Positions 1 to 8,607 are shown, numbered from the stretch's first letter. The stretch: DNA of 64,000 nt from Thalassovita aquimarina (GCF_018219815.1 NZ_JADMKU010000005.1:124001-188000), one strand, 5' to 3'. Numbers and translations: made by a program. The notes: generated from the sequence alone by a model not told the origin.

Positions 1-611
1 GCGGCATCAGGCCGCTGCCCGACGCCAACCTGAAGGCGCTGCGCGCGCTGTGCGACGCCAACGGCATCCTCCTGATCCTTGACGAGGTGCAGTGCGGCAT
101 GGGCCGGACCGGCAAGCTCTTCGCCCATGAGTGGGCAGGCATCTCGCCCGACATCATGATGGTGGCCAAGGGCATCGGCGGCGGCTTCCCGCTGGGCGCG
201 GTGCTGGCCACCGAAGACGCCGCCAGCGGCATGACAGCGGGCACCCACGGGTCGACCTATGGCGGCAACCCGCTGGCCTGCGCGGTGGGGGCCGCGGTGA
301 TGGATATCGTCGCCGATGCCGATTTCCTCGACGGCGTGCGCGCCCGCGCCGGCCTCATGCGGCAAAAACTCGAAGGCCTGGTCGCCGCGCACCCGGATGT
401 CTTCGACTGCGTGCGCGGATCCGGCCTGATGCTGGGGCTGAAATGCAAGGTGACCAACATGGACGTGGTCAATGCCGGTTACGACAACCTGGTGATCACC
501 GTTCCGGCCGCCGACAACGTGATCCGCCTGCTGCCACCGCTCAATCTCAGCGAAGAGGAAATCGACGAAGCGCTCGCGCGGCTCGACAAGGCGGCGCAGA
601 GCCTGACCTGA
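1..611 (+). CDS. argD: acetylornithine aminotransferase, C-terminal part (gene starts before the window)
   Basis: The first full codon of the open frame is at position 3 and there is no start, so only the last ~202 codons are present. It is a class-III, PLP-dependent aminotransferase: the cofactor-binding stretch [15 protein letters not shown] is followed by the PLP-lysine motif [15 protein letters not shown] and by [15 protein letters not shown], the substrate/phosphate loop. ArgD makes N-acetylornithine from N-acetylglutamate semialdehyde in arginine synthesis and can also act as succinyldiaminopimelate aminotransferase. Ornithine carbamoyltransferase follows 89 bp downstream on the same strand, which favours ArgD over other class-III transaminases. 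What is seen: family motifs. What is inferred: substrate, from the argF neighbour. Confidence 0.88.
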   Translation, partial: GIRPLPDANLKALRALCDANGILLILDEVQCGMGRTGKLFAHEWAGISPDIMMVAKGIGGGFPLGAVLATEDAASGMTAGTHGSTYGGNPLACAVGAAVMDIVADADFLDGVRARAGLMRQKLEGLVAAHPDVFDCVRGSGLMLGLKCKVTNMDVVNAGYDNLVITVPAADNVIRLLPPLNLSEEEIDEALARLDKAAQSLT

Positions 612-612
612 T

Positions 613-658
613 CTTCTTCTTTTTAAAAATATCCCGGGGGAGTCGCCTGCAAGGCGAC
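613..658. repeat. interspersed element copy 1 (polypyrimidine tract, AAATATCCC, GC hairpin)
   Basis: Between argD and argF lies a 23-bp block (613-635) starting CTTCTTCTTTTT and ending AAATATCCC. It matches the reverse complement of 61303-61325 at 21 of 23 positions. Directly after it is a small hairpin, GTCGCC (642-647) pairing with GGCGAC (653-658). In the second copy a GC hairpin also sits beside the block. The shared layout suggests a dispersed intergenic element rather than chance. It could act as a post-transcriptional or termination signal between the two arg genes. Confidence 0.6.
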
Positions 659-700
659 GGGGGCAGCGCCCACCTCCCCGCTCCGACGAAAGACAAAGCG

Positions 701-1627
701 ATGACCCATTTTCTCGATATCAACACCACCAGCCCCGATGACCTGCGGTCGATGATCGACAGCGCCAAGTCAATGAAGGCGGCCCGCAATGGCCGCCCGA
801 AAGGCGCGCCCGACGACGATCAGCCGCTCGCCGGGCACATGGTCGCCCTGATCTTCGAAAAGCCCTCGACCCGGACCCGGGTCAGCTTCGACGTGGGCGT
901 GCGCCAGATGGGCGGCCAAACCATGGTGCTGTCGGGCGCCGACATGCAGCTGGGGCACGGCGAAACCATCGCCGACACCGCCCGTGTGCTATCGCGCTAT
1001 GTCGACCTGATCATGATCCGCACCTTCGAGGAACAGACCCTGCTGGAAATGGCCGAATACGCCTCCGTTCCGGTCATCAACGGGCTGACCAACCGCACCC
1101 ATCCGTGCCAGATCATGGCCGACATCCAGACCTTCGAGGAACATCGCGGCTCGATCAAGGGCAAGAAGGTGGTCTGGTGCGGCGACGGCAACAACGTCTT
1201 CGCCAGCTTCGCCCATGCTGCCGGGCAGTTCGGCTTCGACCTGACCTTCTCGGGTCCGCCGCCGCTGGATCCCGAAATGGTGTTCGTCGAGGAAGCCCGC
1301 GCCAAGGGATCGAAGGTGGAAATCGTGCGCGATCCGGTCGCCGCGGTGGATGGCGCCGATCTGGTCGTCACCGATACCTGGGTGTCGATGCACGATCCGC
1401 AATCGGCCCGCGAACGGCGGCACAACCAGCTGCGGCCCTATCAGGTCAACGAAGAACTGATGAGCCACGCCAAGCCCGATGCGCTGTTCATGCACTGCCT
1501 GCCCGCGCATCGCGACGACGAAGCGACCAGCGCGGTGATGGACGGGCCGCATTCGGTGATCTTCGACGAGGCCGAAAACCGGCTGCACGCGCAAAAGGCC
1601 GTCATGCGCTGGTGCCTCGGGGTCTGA
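701..1627 (+). CDS. argF: ornithine carbamoyltransferase
   Basis: Transfers the carbamoyl group of carbamoyl phosphate to ornithine, giving citrulline in cytoplasmic arginine synthesis. The 308-aa protein has the carbamoyl-phosphate motif STRTR (residues 56-60), HPCQ (134-137), DTWVSM (225-230, the ornithine-binding loop) and HCLPAHR (265-271) with the catalytic cysteine. Length is normal for the family. The frame stays open upstream to position 131, but that part overlaps argD in another frame and has no family similarity. ATG 701 gives the expected N-terminus MTHFLDI. It lies in the same orientation as argD, so the two probably share a transcript. carB, which makes the carbamoyl phosphate, is 20 kb away. 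Confidence 0.95.
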   Translation: MTHFLDINTTSPDDLRSMIDSAKSMKAARNGRPKGAPDDDQPLAGHMVALIFEKPSTRTRVSFDVGVRQMGGQTMVLSGADMQLGHGETIADTARVLSRYVDLIMIRTFEEQTLLEMAEYASVPVINGLTNRTHPCQIMADIQTFEEHRGSIKGKKVVWCGDGNNVFASFAHAAGQFGFDLTFSGPPPLDPEMVFVEEARAKGSKVEIVRDPVAAVDGADLVVTDTWVSMHDPQSARERRHNQLRPYQVNEELMSHAKPDALFMHCLPAHRDDEATSAVMDGPHSVIFDEAENRLHAQKAVMRWCLGV

Positions 1628-1962
1628 GGAACAAAGCGCGAAGCCGGGCCGGACCTGGCCGTCGGTTGGTATCTAAAGTCCAACAGAGGGCAGCGCCCGA
1701 CCGCGGATGGGCGCACCTTCGCCTGTGGTTGCCACTTTATCCATCCGACACTTCCAACGTTCATGCCTGGCCCAATCGGTGAGAAAGCGCCCGTCCGAAG
1801 GGGCGGTCGGGCGCTGCCCGGCGGCGCAAGCGCCGCTATTCGGGCTGGGGCCCATGCGTTCGACCAGCAGGCACCGGCGGGAAGCCGCCTTGTCCAACAC
1901 GCGCCCCTGTCCTGCCCGCCCGACCGATTGTAAGCTTCGGGCCTGACCGCAGGAGGCCCACC
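1628..1962. repeat. gene-free stretch with a perfect 17-bp inverted repeat (1688-1704 / 1803-1819)
   Basis: This 335-bp gap between argF and the transglycosylase gene has no coding sequence I can support. It carries GGGCAGCGCCCGACCGC at 1688-1704 and its exact reverse complement at 1803-1819, 98 bp apart. The 11-bp core GGGCAGCGCCC also occurs at 661-671 in the argD-argF gap. Such a long-range stem could fold in the RNA, or the arms could be ends of a small degenerate element. A Shine-Dalgarno sequence (AGGAGG, 1951-1956) for the next gene closes the gap. Confidence 0.7.
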
Positions 1963-2442
1963 ATGATGTCGTTTTCGCGCCGCAGCGCCTTGTGCCTTCT
2001 CTCCGCCACAGCGCTTGCCGCCTGTGGCGGGCACCGACGCGAAACCCGCTCGACGCGGAATACCGAACCGGGTCTTTACCCGAATGAAACGCCGCAACTG
2101 CGCCGCCTGATCAACAAATACGCCGATCATTACGAGGTGCCGCGCAGCCTCGTGCACCGGGTGGTCCAGCGCGAAAGCATGTACCGGCCCGAGGCCCGCA
2201 ACGGACCGTATTACGGCTTGATGCAGATTCTGCCGCAAACGGCGCGCGGCATGGGGTTTCGCGGTAAGCCCCGCGACCTGCTGGATGCCGAAACCAACCT
2301 GAAATACGCGGTCAAGTACCTGCGCGGCGCCTGGATGGTGTCCGACGGCAGCCAGGACAAGGCGGTGATGTGGTATGCCCGCGGCTATTACTACGAAGCC
2401 AAGCGGCGCGGGATGCTGCGCGAAACCGGCCTGCGCGGCTAA
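1963..2442 (+). CDS. lytic transglycosylase lipoprotein, SLT domain
   Basis: A 159-aa exported protein that probably cleaves the glycan strands of peptidoglycan non-hydrolytically. The N-terminus has basic residues, a hydrophobic core and the lipobox LAAC with Cys21, so it should be lipidated and membrane anchored. The SLT domain follows at about residues 45-150: catalytic Glu71 in VVQRES, then GLMQILPQTAR (85-95), the family signature. It is short compared with Slt70 or MltC and is essentially lipoprotein linker plus catalytic domain. An AGGAGG ribosome site 6 bases upstream supports ATG 1963; ATG 1966 is equally readable. Its stop touches the stop of the convergent AsmA gene. Confidence 0.88.
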   Translation: MMSFSRRSALCLLSATALAACGGHRRETRSTRNTEPGLYPNETPQLRRLINKYADHYEVPRSLVHRVVQRESMYRPEARNGPYYGLMQILPQTARGMGFRGKPRDLLDAETNLKYAVKYLRGAWMVSDGSQDKAVMWYARGYYYEAKRRGMLRETGLRG

Positions 2443-4368
2443 TCACTGCTTCAGCAGGTCGAAAATCCCCTTCACCGCCTCGTCCTCGATCTTCTTCTTT
2501 AGCGCGTCCTCGAGGCTTTGCCCCTCTTCCACCTCGACGCCGAGCTCTTTCTGCAGCTTATCCTTGACCTTGGTTTCTGCCTTTTCCTTCAAGGCTTTCT
2601 TTTCGTCCTGCAAGTTCAGGTCGATCGCCTTTTCCAGATCGGGCCAGATTTTCGGTGACGACCACGGGCCCCTGATCCGCACCGGGATGACCACGCCGCC
2701 TTCGCTCGTCGCGCTGGCGGCCTTGGGGGTGAACAGGTAATCGATGTCGCGCGCGCCCAATCCCACGCGGCCTTCGCCGGTGGCGGAAATCACCGGCAGT
2801 TGCAGCAGCAGGTCCTTGTTGTAAAGATCGCCCTTCTCCATGGTGAAGCTGGCCGACAGGCTATCGAACACCGTGGTGCCGCCGGTGGCCAGCCCCTTGC
2901 GCATCAGGCTGTCCAGGTCGATCCCCTTGATGGTGCCGCGCCCCATCGTGACGCCGCCCTTTCCGGACAGCGAATTCATGAGCGCATGCACCGAGTTGCC
3001 CGCGCCGAGATAGTCGACAGAGGCATCGGACAGGCCGGTAAAGCGGGTAATCCCGGCCAGATCGCCCAGAAGCTGTTGCATCTCGACGCCACTGACCTTG
3101 ACGTTGCCGCCGACGCTCAACCCGTTGCGGTTATTGGCCACCACCTGCCCCGCGAAGGATCCCGAATAACCGGCCATCCGGTTCAGCGTCACCACCGCCC
3201 GCGACCGGTCCACGGTGATGCCCAGCCCCGCATTGCCGAAACTCAGACCGGCCACCCGCAATCCCTGCAGCCCAAGCGTTACCTTTGCGTTGAACAGGCC
3301 AAGGGCGCTGGCATCGATCGGCGCTTTCGACCAGCCCGACGCGCTGTCCGAACCGCCCGGTCCGCCGAGACCGGACAGGTCGAGCACTCCCGCCGACAAT
3401 TTCGCCGTCACATCCGGCACCGCGGCGGCCAGATCGACGTCCACCTCGCCGGCGAAACCGTTCTGGTCGAGCATCACGCTCAGGTCGCGCAGGCTCAGCC
3501 GTTGCGCGGTGGTCAGGGTCAGGTCGCCCGAAACCTTCGACCGCCGGCCCAGCCCCTGCGGCAGCGACACCCTACCGAAGCCGAGCGACGCCAGGAAAGC
3601 GCCGGTATCGGGCAGGTCCGCCACCACCAGGCCCTGCGCCTGCATCGGCAGACCGGCACGACCGTCGAAACTGACCGTGCCGCCATCGGCGCTTGCCTTG
3701 ACCGCGATCCCGGTCACGTCGCCCTCGATCAGCGCGGCCAGGTCGGCGATATCACCGGTCAGCGTCAGCGCCCCGGCCCCTTCGGGCCGGGACGAGGCCT
3801 TGAGGCTTGCCGCGCCGCGATATTGCGGCCAGCGCAGGTCGAGCGCGATATCGTCGACGCGGGTTTCCTGCCCCGTTCCGTGATCGACATAGCGCAGCAC
3901 GCCGCCTGAAATCAGCGCCCGGTCGAGCGACAGCGCCAAGGCGTTGCTGCGGCCCGACGGCTGCCCCGAAGGCGCCACGCCCTCGACCCCCAGTTGCCAG
4001 TTCACCCGCCCGTTGGCGGCCTTTTCCAGCAGGATTTCCGGGTTGACCGCTTCCAGCCCGACGATCTTCACCTCGCCGCCGATCAGCGCCATCGGATCAA
4101 CGCCCACCTTCAGGCTGTCGGCCTTGATCAACGGGCCACTGCCGGACCACGGCGCGTTGGCGATCTCAAGCGCCCCAGTGGAAATCCCCAGCACCGGGTA
4201 GAAGCTGGCCTTGCTGTCGCCCTTCAGCACCACCTCGCGCCCGGTCTGGGCGCGGATCTGATCCGCCGCCACCTGCGCGATCCGGTCGCCGGGCAGGAAA
4301 ATCACCCCGATCAGCGCCACGCCGACCAGGACAAAAACGAAACCGATCAAACGGAAAACCCAACGCAT
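2443..4368 (-). CDS. AsmA family protein
   Basis: A 641-aa envelope protein of the AsmA/TamB-like superfamily. A single N-terminal membrane helix (about residues 6-26) is followed by a long, low-complexity beta-rich region with many short Gly/Asp/Leu repeats, as in AsmA proteins thought to form periplasmic grooves that move or sense phospholipids. A conserved C-terminal AsmA block (about 430-570) includes [17 protein letters not shown]. The last ~55 residues are strongly charged and probably helical, ending in repeated Lys/Glu segments. The start ATG 4368 gives the membrane helix immediately. It is convergent with, and directly abuts, the transglycosylase gene. The exact lipid-related role in this group is not established. 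Confidence 0.85.
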   Translation of the reverse strand: MRWVFRLIGFVFVLVGVALIGVIFLPGDRIAQVAADQIRAQTGREVVLKGDSKASFYPVLGISTGALEIANAPWSGSGPLIKADSLKVGVDPMALIGGEVKIVGLEAVNPEILLEKAANGRVNWQLGVEGVAPSGQPSGRSNALALSLDRALISGGVLRYVDHGTGQETRVDDIALDLRWPQYRGAASLKASSRPEGAGALTLTGDIADLAALIEGDVTGIAVKASADGGTVSFDGRAGLPMQAQGLVVADLPDTGAFLASLGFGRVSLPQGLGRRSKVSGDLTLTTAQRLSLRDLSVMLDQNGFAGEVDVDLAAAVPDVTAKLSAGVLDLSGLGGPGGSDSASGWSKAPIDASALGLFNAKVTLGLQGLRVAGLSFGNAGLGITVDRSRAVVTLNRMAGYSGSFAGQVVANNRNGLSVGGNVKVSGVEMQQLLGDLAGITRFTGLSDASVDYLGAGNSVHALMNSLSGKGGVTMGRGTIKGIDLDSLMRKGLATGGTTVFDSLSASFTMEKGDLYNKDLLLQLPVISATGEGRVGLGARDIDYLFTPKAASATSEGGVVIPVRIRGPWSSPKIWPDLEKAIDLNLQDEKKALKEKAETKVKDKLQKELGVEVEEGQSLEDALKKKIEDEAVKGIFDLLKQ

Positions 4369-4473
4369 CGCAGCCCCCTTGCGAATTTACTTTTGGGGTC
4401 AGGTTAGATCAGAGCGCAGCCCACAACAACGGCAATGCGGCAACGCGGCAAACACCTGCTGCCGCAAATCCCT

Positions 4474-4502
4474 TTGCATGGGCTCCATCGACCCCCTATA
4501 TG
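4474..4502 (+). promoter_or_regulatory. candidate promoter of rimO placing transcription start at the ATG
   Basis: TTGCAT (4474-4479) and TATATG (4497-4502) are 17 bp apart. Only six bases separate the -10 box from the ATG at 4509, so transcription would begin at or next to the start codon. This argues that translation starts at 4509 rather than at the in-frame ATG 4500, which lies inside the -10 box. Confidence 0.5.
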
Positions 4503-4508
4503 CGCGTC

Positions 4509-5882
4509 ATGACCAGCAATCCGCCCGATCTCCGCCCCGACCTCGCTCCGCGCGCCCGCATCAGCGACACGCCCCGCCAAGGCCAGCCGACCATCGGCAT
4601 GGTGTCATTGGGCTGTCCCAAGGCATTGGTCGACAGCGAACGCATCCTGACAAGGCTGCGCGCCGAAGGGTACGGGATCAGCCCCGATTATTCCGGCGCC
4701 GACGCGGTGATCGTGAACACCTGCGGGTTCCTGGACAGCGCCAAGGCCGAAAGCTTGGAAGCGATCGGCGAGGCGCTGAATGAAAACGGCAAGGTGATCG
4801 TCACCGGCTGCCTGGGCGCGGAACCGGAATATATCACCGGCGTGCATCCCAAGGTTCTGGCCGTGACCGGCCCGCATCAGTACGAACAGGTGCTCGACGC
4901 CGTGCATGGCACGGTGCCGCCCGATCCAGATCCGTTCGTCGACCTGATGCCTGCCAGCGGCGTCAAACTGACCCCGCGCCACTACAGCTATCTGAAAATT
5001 TCCGAGGGCTGCAATCACAAGTGCAAATTCTGCATCATCCCCGACATGCGCGGCAAGCTGGCCAGCCGCCCGGCCTTCGCGGTGGTGCGCGAGGCGGAAA
5101 AGCTGGTGGAAAGCGGCGTCAAGGAACTTCTGGTGATTTCGCAGGACACTTCCGCCTACGGGCTGGACCGGCAGCACGGTTCGGAACGCGGGCACCGGTC
5201 GCATATCACCGATCTGGCCCGCGACTTGGGCAGCTTGGGCGCCTGGGTGCGGCTGCATTACGTCTACCCTTACCCGTTCGTGCGCGAATTGATTCCGCTG
5301 ATGGCCGAAGGGCTGGTTCTGCCCTATCTCGACATTCCGTTCCAGCATGCCGATCCGAAGACCCTGAAACGGATGGCCCGCCCGGCGGCGGCGGAACGCA
5401 CGCTGGACCGTATCGCCGAATGGCGGTCGATCTGCCCCGACATCACCCTGCGGTCCACCTTCATCGTCGGTTATCCGGGCGAGACGGAAGAGGAATTCCA
5501 GACCCTGTTGGACTGGATGGACGAGGCGCAGCTCGATCGCGTCGGCTGCTTCCAATACGAAAACGTCGAAGGCGCACGGTCGAATGCCCTGCCGGATCAC
5601 GTGCCCGACGAGGTCAAGCAGGACCGCTGGGAACGCTTCATGGCCAAGGCGCAGGAGATTTCCGAGACCAAGCTGGCGGCCAAGGTGGGCCAGGTGATGG
5701 ACGTGATTGTCGACGAGATCGACGAGGACGGCGCCACCTGCCGCACCAAGGCCGATGCACCGGAAATCGACGGCAACCTGTTCATCGACGAGGGATTCGA
5801 GAATCTGTCGGTCGGCGATATCGTGACCGTCGAGGTGGACGAGGCCGGGGAATACGATTTGTGGGGCCGGTTGACCGGTTAA
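4509..5882 (+). CDS. rimO: ribosomal protein S12 methylthiotransferase RimO
   Basis: Radical-SAM enzyme that adds a methylthio group to the beta-carbon of an aspartate of ribosomal protein S12. The 457-aa protein (counted from ATG 4509) has the UPF0004 domain with three cluster-binding cysteines (C36, C72, C101), the radical-SAM motif CxxxCxxC at C168/C172/C175 (GCNHKCKFC), and a C-terminal TRAM region (about 390-457). The [12 protein letters not shown] segment after the cluster motif fits RimO rather than MiaB. An upstream in-frame ATG at 4500 would add three residues but falls in the likely -10 box. It is divergent from the AsmA gene, and the next gene (dgkA) is convergent. Confidence 0.93.
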   Translation: MTSNPPDLRPDLAPRARISDTPRQGQPTIGMVSLGCPKALVDSERILTRLRAEGYGISPDYSGADAVIVNTCGFLDSAKAESLEAIGEALNENGKVIVTGCLGAEPEYITGVHPKVLAVTGPHQYEQVLDAVHGTVPPDPDPFVDLMPASGVKLTPRHYSYLKISEGCNHKCKFCIIPDMRGKLASRPAFAVVREAEKLVESGVKELLVISQDTSAYGLDRQHGSERGHRSHITDLARDLGSLGAWVRLHYVYPYPFVRELIPLMAEGLVLPYLDIPFQHADPKTLKRMARPAAAERTLDRIAEWRSICPDITLRSTFIVGYPGETEEEFQTLLDWMDEAQLDRVGCFQYENVEGARSNALPDHVPDEVKQDRWERFMAKAQEISETKLAAKVGQVMDVIVDEIDEDGATCRTKADAPEIDGNLFIDEGFENLSVGDIVTVEVDEAGEYDLWGRLTG

Positions 5883-6029
5883 TCGGCTACTGCGCCCCAA
5901 AACTCCGTGACGCGAACCGGACACCAAGATTAAAGCGCCCGCCCGCCCTCATGGGCGCGGTCTGCCCTTCGTTCTGATATTCATTGCATTGCGCAGATTT
6001 TCAGAGCCGTTCCCGACCCGCTCAGCGCC

Positions 6030-6380
6030 TCACCAAATCAGCACCGCCAGCCAGGCCACCCCGGCGGCAATCGCCGCCACCGCCACGCCCGCCGATCCGG
6101 CATCCTTGGCGCGCCGGGCCAGATCGCGTTCCTCCTTGGAAATGTCGTCCACCACGGTCTCGATCGCAGTGTTGAACAGCTCCGCCACCATCACCAGAAT
6201 CCCGAGCGCCAGGATCAGCGCGCGCTCGGCCCCGGTCAGCGGCAGGATGAAGGCCAGGGCAGCCGACACCACGTTTGCCCAGACCCAGCTCCGGAACGAA
6301 TATTCACTGCGCCAGGTGTCCCGGCACCCGGCCCAACTCCAAATGATCCTGAGCCGCAAGCGTTTGAAAAAATACAGCAT
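6030..6380 (-). CDS. dgkA: diacylglycerol kinase (DgkA type)
   Basis: Small integral-membrane kinase that phosphorylates diacylglycerol to phosphatidic acid, recycling lipid released during envelope glycan synthesis. The 116-aa product has an amphipathic N-terminal helix (KRLRLRIIWSWAG), three hydrophobic segments (about 32-50, 52-70, 93-115) and the active-site signature ELFNTAIETVVDDIS around residues 67-81. E. coli DgkA is similar in length and topology. Start chosen at ATG 6380, which gives the usual amphipathic start; the frame is open further upstream but without family features. It is convergent with rimO across 147 bp that hold only a weak GC hairpin. Confidence 0.9.
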   Translation of the reverse strand: MLYFFKRLRLRIIWSWAGCRDTWRSEYSFRSWVWANVVSAALAFILPLTGAERALILALGILVMVAELFNTAIETVVDDISKEERDLARRAKDAGSAGVAVAAIAAGVAWLAVLIW

Positions 6381-6586
6381 CCCGCGATCATGACGACAGT
6401 TGTGATGCGGATCAAGACCGGGCCGCAAAAGGGCCTGCTGAAGTTCCGTAAAAGCCGCGACGGAACCGAACGCCGGTCCCGCCCGCATCGATCCAGGCAC
6501 CGTACACGTGGCGCATCAGAGCAGGGCTAATCCCCGGCCCCTCGCCGCCTTGCCTTTGCAAAGCGGCGCAGGATGGCCATGCAAAC

Positions 6587-6606
6587 GCCCGACCGGCAGA
6601 TCGGGC
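6587..6606 (-). terminator. weak hairpin just after the DUF6455 cluster
   Basis: GCCCGA (6587-6592) pairs with TCGGGC (6601-6606) immediately beyond the stop of the last DUF6455 gene. Read on the minus strand it is followed by GTTTGC, a poor U-tract, so termination here is only a possibility. Confidence 0.3.
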
Positions 6607-6607
6607 C

Positions 6608-6862
6608 TCAGGCCCCGGACAGTTCTTCCAGCAGCGCCTTGTTGCGGCAATAATCCGGCGCCTCACTGGCCTGCCCGTGCGCGTCCATCCACGGCTGGCA
6701 ATCGCCTTCGCGATTGCACTGGGCGCAGCGCATGGCGGCTTCGCGATATTTGTGAACCGCGCTCGGATCACGTTCCATCGCCCGGGCGAAATCGACCCCC
6801 AGAACCTTTCCCATCCGCGCCATGATCGGCGTATGAACGCTAAGTCGGTTGATGAATCCCAT
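6608..6862 (-). CDS. DUF6455 family protein, third of three tandem paralogues
   Basis: An 84-aa soluble protein with no assigned function. It shares with its two upstream neighbours the pattern CxxC-x5-C-x2-W (CAQCNREGDCQPWM, residues 47-60) followed by a fourth cysteine in YCRNKALL near the C-terminus. Four conserved cysteines in this spacing suggest metal or iron-sulfur binding, but that is inference. ATG 6862 has a GGAGAG ribosome site. Of the three, it diverges most at the N-terminus (a longer, MGFINRL-type segment). It is the last gene of the cluster, 17 bp after the second copy. Confidence 0.82.
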   Translation of the reverse strand: MGFINRLSVHTPIMARMGKVLGVDFARAMERDPSAVHKYREAAMRCAQCNREGDCQPWMDAHGQASEAPDYCRNKALLEELSGA

Positions 6863-6879
6863 GAGTTCTCTCCAGTCTG

Positions 6880-7143
6880 TCAATGTTTCAATGCATTCAG
6901 GGTTTGCGCGTTGACACAGGTCGCGGGGACCTGATCGCAGCCGCCGCCCTGCGTCGCCAGCCATTGCTGGCACTGCGACACCAGCGGGCATTGCCGGCAG
7001 CGCGTGACCATTTCGGAATATCCCTGCGGGGTCAGCTTTCCTTCGCTCATCGCCTCGGTCAGGCTCAACCCGATGCTGCGCGCGACCGAGCGCGTCAGCC
7101 AAAAATGCAAAACAGGATCGCCCAGCGGCGTAACGATACCCAT
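6880..7143 (-). CDS. DUF6455 family protein, second tandem copy
   Basis: An 87-aa protein of the same family as both neighbours. The conserved block is CRQCPLVSQCQQWL (about 49-62), then ATCVNAQTL with the fourth cysteine. The first 35 residues (GDPVLHFWLTRSVARSIGLSL) parallel the first copy (GDRKRHYWLAQRMAQTTGTDL), so the two are clear paralogues. ATG 7143 is preceded by AAGGAGG. Only one base separates it from the stop of the first copy, and that copy's last codons contain its ribosome site, so translation is probably coupled. Function unknown; typical of Rhodobacterales. Confidence 0.85.
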   Translation of the reverse strand: MGIVTPLGDPVLHFWLTRSVARSIGLSLTEAMSEGKLTPQGYSEMVTRCRQCPLVSQCQQWLATQGGGCDQVPATCVNAQTLNALKH

Positions 7144-7144
7144 A

Positions 7145-7414
7145 CTAGCCTCCTTCCGACACGGCTTGCCTGATTTCCATGTACGCACCGCAGTTGGTAC
7201 ATCCGGCCGGGGCCTCCTTGGCGGTTTCGTGCCTTGCCAACCAGCGCTCGCAGCTTTCTGTCCAATCACAGCCGCGGCAGGCCTCGACAATCTCCGCCCA
7301 TTGCTGCTGGCTCAGGTCACCCGCGTCATAGGCACCGGTCAGATCGGTTCCTGTGGTCTGTGCCATGCGTTGGGCCAGCCAATAATGACGTTTCCGGTCG
7401 CCGAGCCGTTTCAT
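7145..7414 (-). CDS. DUF6455 family protein, first gene of the tandem set
   Basis: An 89-aa protein, the promoter-proximal member of three paralogues read on the minus strand. It contains CRGCDWTESCERWL (about 46-59) and a C-terminal CTNCGAYMEI, giving five cysteines in all. The N-terminal half looks helical (GDRKRHYWLAQRMAQ, GTDLTGAYDAGDLS). No signal peptide or membrane segment is seen, so it should be cytoplasmic. The start at ATG 7414 has a GGATCGAAACG upstream region with a modest GGA site. I know this family only as a conserved unknown of Rhodobacteraceae. Confidence 0.85.
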   Translation of the reverse strand: MKRLGDRKRHYWLAQRMAQTTGTDLTGAYDAGDLSQQQWAEIVEACRGCDWTESCERWLARHETAKEAPAGCTNCGAYMEIRQAVSEGG

Positions 7415-7440
7415 CGTTTCGATCCTCCCTAGCCCAATTA

Positions 7441-7470
7441 AAAAATAAACCGGACGGCCGTTGGCCGTCC
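7441..7470 (-). terminator. rho-independent terminator after the IMPACT-type gene
   Basis: GGACGGCC (7452-7459) pairs with GGCCGTCC (7463-7470), with loop GTT. On the minus strand the stem runs into GGTTTATTTTTT (7441-7451 and beyond), a strong U-tract. It lies 45 bp past the stop of the gene at 7515-7865 and separates it from the DUF6455 cluster. Confidence 0.8.
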
Positions 7471-7514
7471 TTGATAAGGATCAAAACACGCAATCGCACC
7501 GGCAGGTGGCAGCG

Positions 7515-7865
7515 TTACAAGGCGTCGAAATAGGCTTTCACACAGGTTTGCACATGGCGGAACCGGTCGCCGCCAAGATGCTTGCCGCCATACCAGCGGG
7601 TCACCACGACGATCTGATCGGTGACGTTTTCACGTTCCAGCATCCGCAGGATCACGTTGCCGGCGCCGCTTTCGCCGTCATCATTCTTGCGTTGCGTGCC
7701 ATCCGATTGCAGCACCGCCCAGCTGTTATGGGTGGCCTTGGCGTATTTCTTCTGCCGCTTGAGCATTTTCAGGAATGCCGCGATATCGTCGGGGCCGCTG
7801 ACCGGCCCTCCCGACACGGCATAACGCGACCCACGGTCGCTGACGACGTTTTCAAGCTGGATCAT
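7515..7865 (-). CDS. IMPACT/YigZ family protein (UPF0029 domain)
   Basis: A 116-aa protein that is essentially one IMPACT N-terminal domain. The signatures are KATHNSWAV (about 45-53), DDGESGAGNVILRMLE (65-80) and VVTRWYGGKHLGGDRF (89-104). The WYGGxxLGxDRF form looks more like eukaryotic IMPACT than the longer bacterial YigZ, and the YigZ C-terminal domain is absent. IMPACT links to GCN2 control in eukaryotes; the bacterial role is unclear. ATG 7865 was chosen because it clears the end of the upstream M48 gene; a TTG at 7925 would overlap that gene by 47 bp. The two are probably co-transcribed. Confidence 0.82.
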   Translation of the reverse strand: MIQLENVVSDRGSRYAVSGGPVSGPDDIAAFLKMLKRQKKYAKATHNSWAVLQSDGTQRKNDDGESGAGNVILRMLERENVTDQIVVVTRWYGGKHLGGDRFRHVQTCVKAYFDAL

Positions 7866-7878
7866 GTCGAGGCGCCCG

Positions 7879-8607
7879 TTACTCACCGGGAACCTGCCGA
7901 TATTGACGGACCGTGCGCCGTACAAGGGCGATCCGCTGGGAATTCGGCGGGTGTGTGCCCAGCATCTTGTCGCCCGGATCAGCGATGCGACCGAAGAACC
8001 GCGCCCCGATCACCGGGTTAAATCCCGCCCGCAGCGAAATCACCGTACCAAGCTCATCCGCCTCGAGTTCGAAATCTTTCGAATAGCGCAGCGCGCCCAG
8101 GGCCGCGCCGAGCTTGCGTGCGTCGCGGATTTCCCGGCTGTTGGCGCCGTTGACCGACGCCATCTGCGCCAGCACCTCGGCGCCCTGGCGCGCGTTGATT
8201 TCCTGCATCGCCAGATGCCCGGCAATGTGATGCGCCGCTTCGTGTCCCATGACAAAGGCCAGTTCGTCGGCGTTGCGCGCGTCGTTGATCAGCGCGTAAT
8301 TGAACAACAGGATCGGGCGACCGCTGCGGGTCAGGAACTGGTGGGCGTTGGCTTCGCCGCCATCCTTGTCATCAATGACGATCTTGAAATCGCAATTGGT
8401 CTTCGGCGACAGTTCGCGGCATTGCGCTTCGGCCACGGGTTCGATCGCCTTGGCCACCGACACGAACATCAGCGCCGCCTGTCGCGTCGGCTTCACCGGC
8501 GCCTTTTCCTGCGCCGGTTCGCCCGGCGCGGGTTTTTCCGCCCCCGCAGGGACCTCCATGCACCCAGAAAGCCCAAAGGCGACGGCAAGGATCAGGAACA
8601 AGCGCAT
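7879..8607 (-). CDS. M48 family metalloprotease lipoprotein
   Basis: A 242-aa putative envelope zinc protease. The N-terminus MRLFLILAVAFGLSGC is a lipoprotein signal with Cys16. The zinc site HEAAHH sits in MGHEAAHHIAGH (about 124-135), and the third ligand is expected in FELEADELG (about 185-193), the ExxxD-type helix of M48. The C-terminal THPPNSQRI matches the TH-P-x(2)-R-I motif of the family. It resembles the Loi/YcaL-type lipoproteins that police outer-membrane protein assembly, without TPR repeats. ATG 8607 has AAAGGA nine bases upstream; the frame open beyond it is antisense to the next gene. Confidence 0.88.
   Translation of the reverse strand: MRLFLILAVAFGLSGCMEVPAGAEKPAPGEPAQEKAPVKPTRQAALMFVSVAKAIEPVAEAQCRELSPKTNCDFKIVIDDKDGGEANAHQFLTRSGRPILLFNYALINDARNADELAFVMGHEAAHHIAGHLAMQEINARQGAEVLAQMASVNGANSREIRDARKLGAALGALRYSKDFELEADELGTVISLRAGFNPVIGARFFGRIADPGDKMLGTHPPNSQRIALVRRTVRQYRQVPGE

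Noticed and set aside
7866-7925. Longer version of the IMPACT-type protein from TTG 7925
   Set aside because: It would overlap the M48 gene by 47 bp, and the added residues are not part of the domain. ATG 7865 is sufficient.
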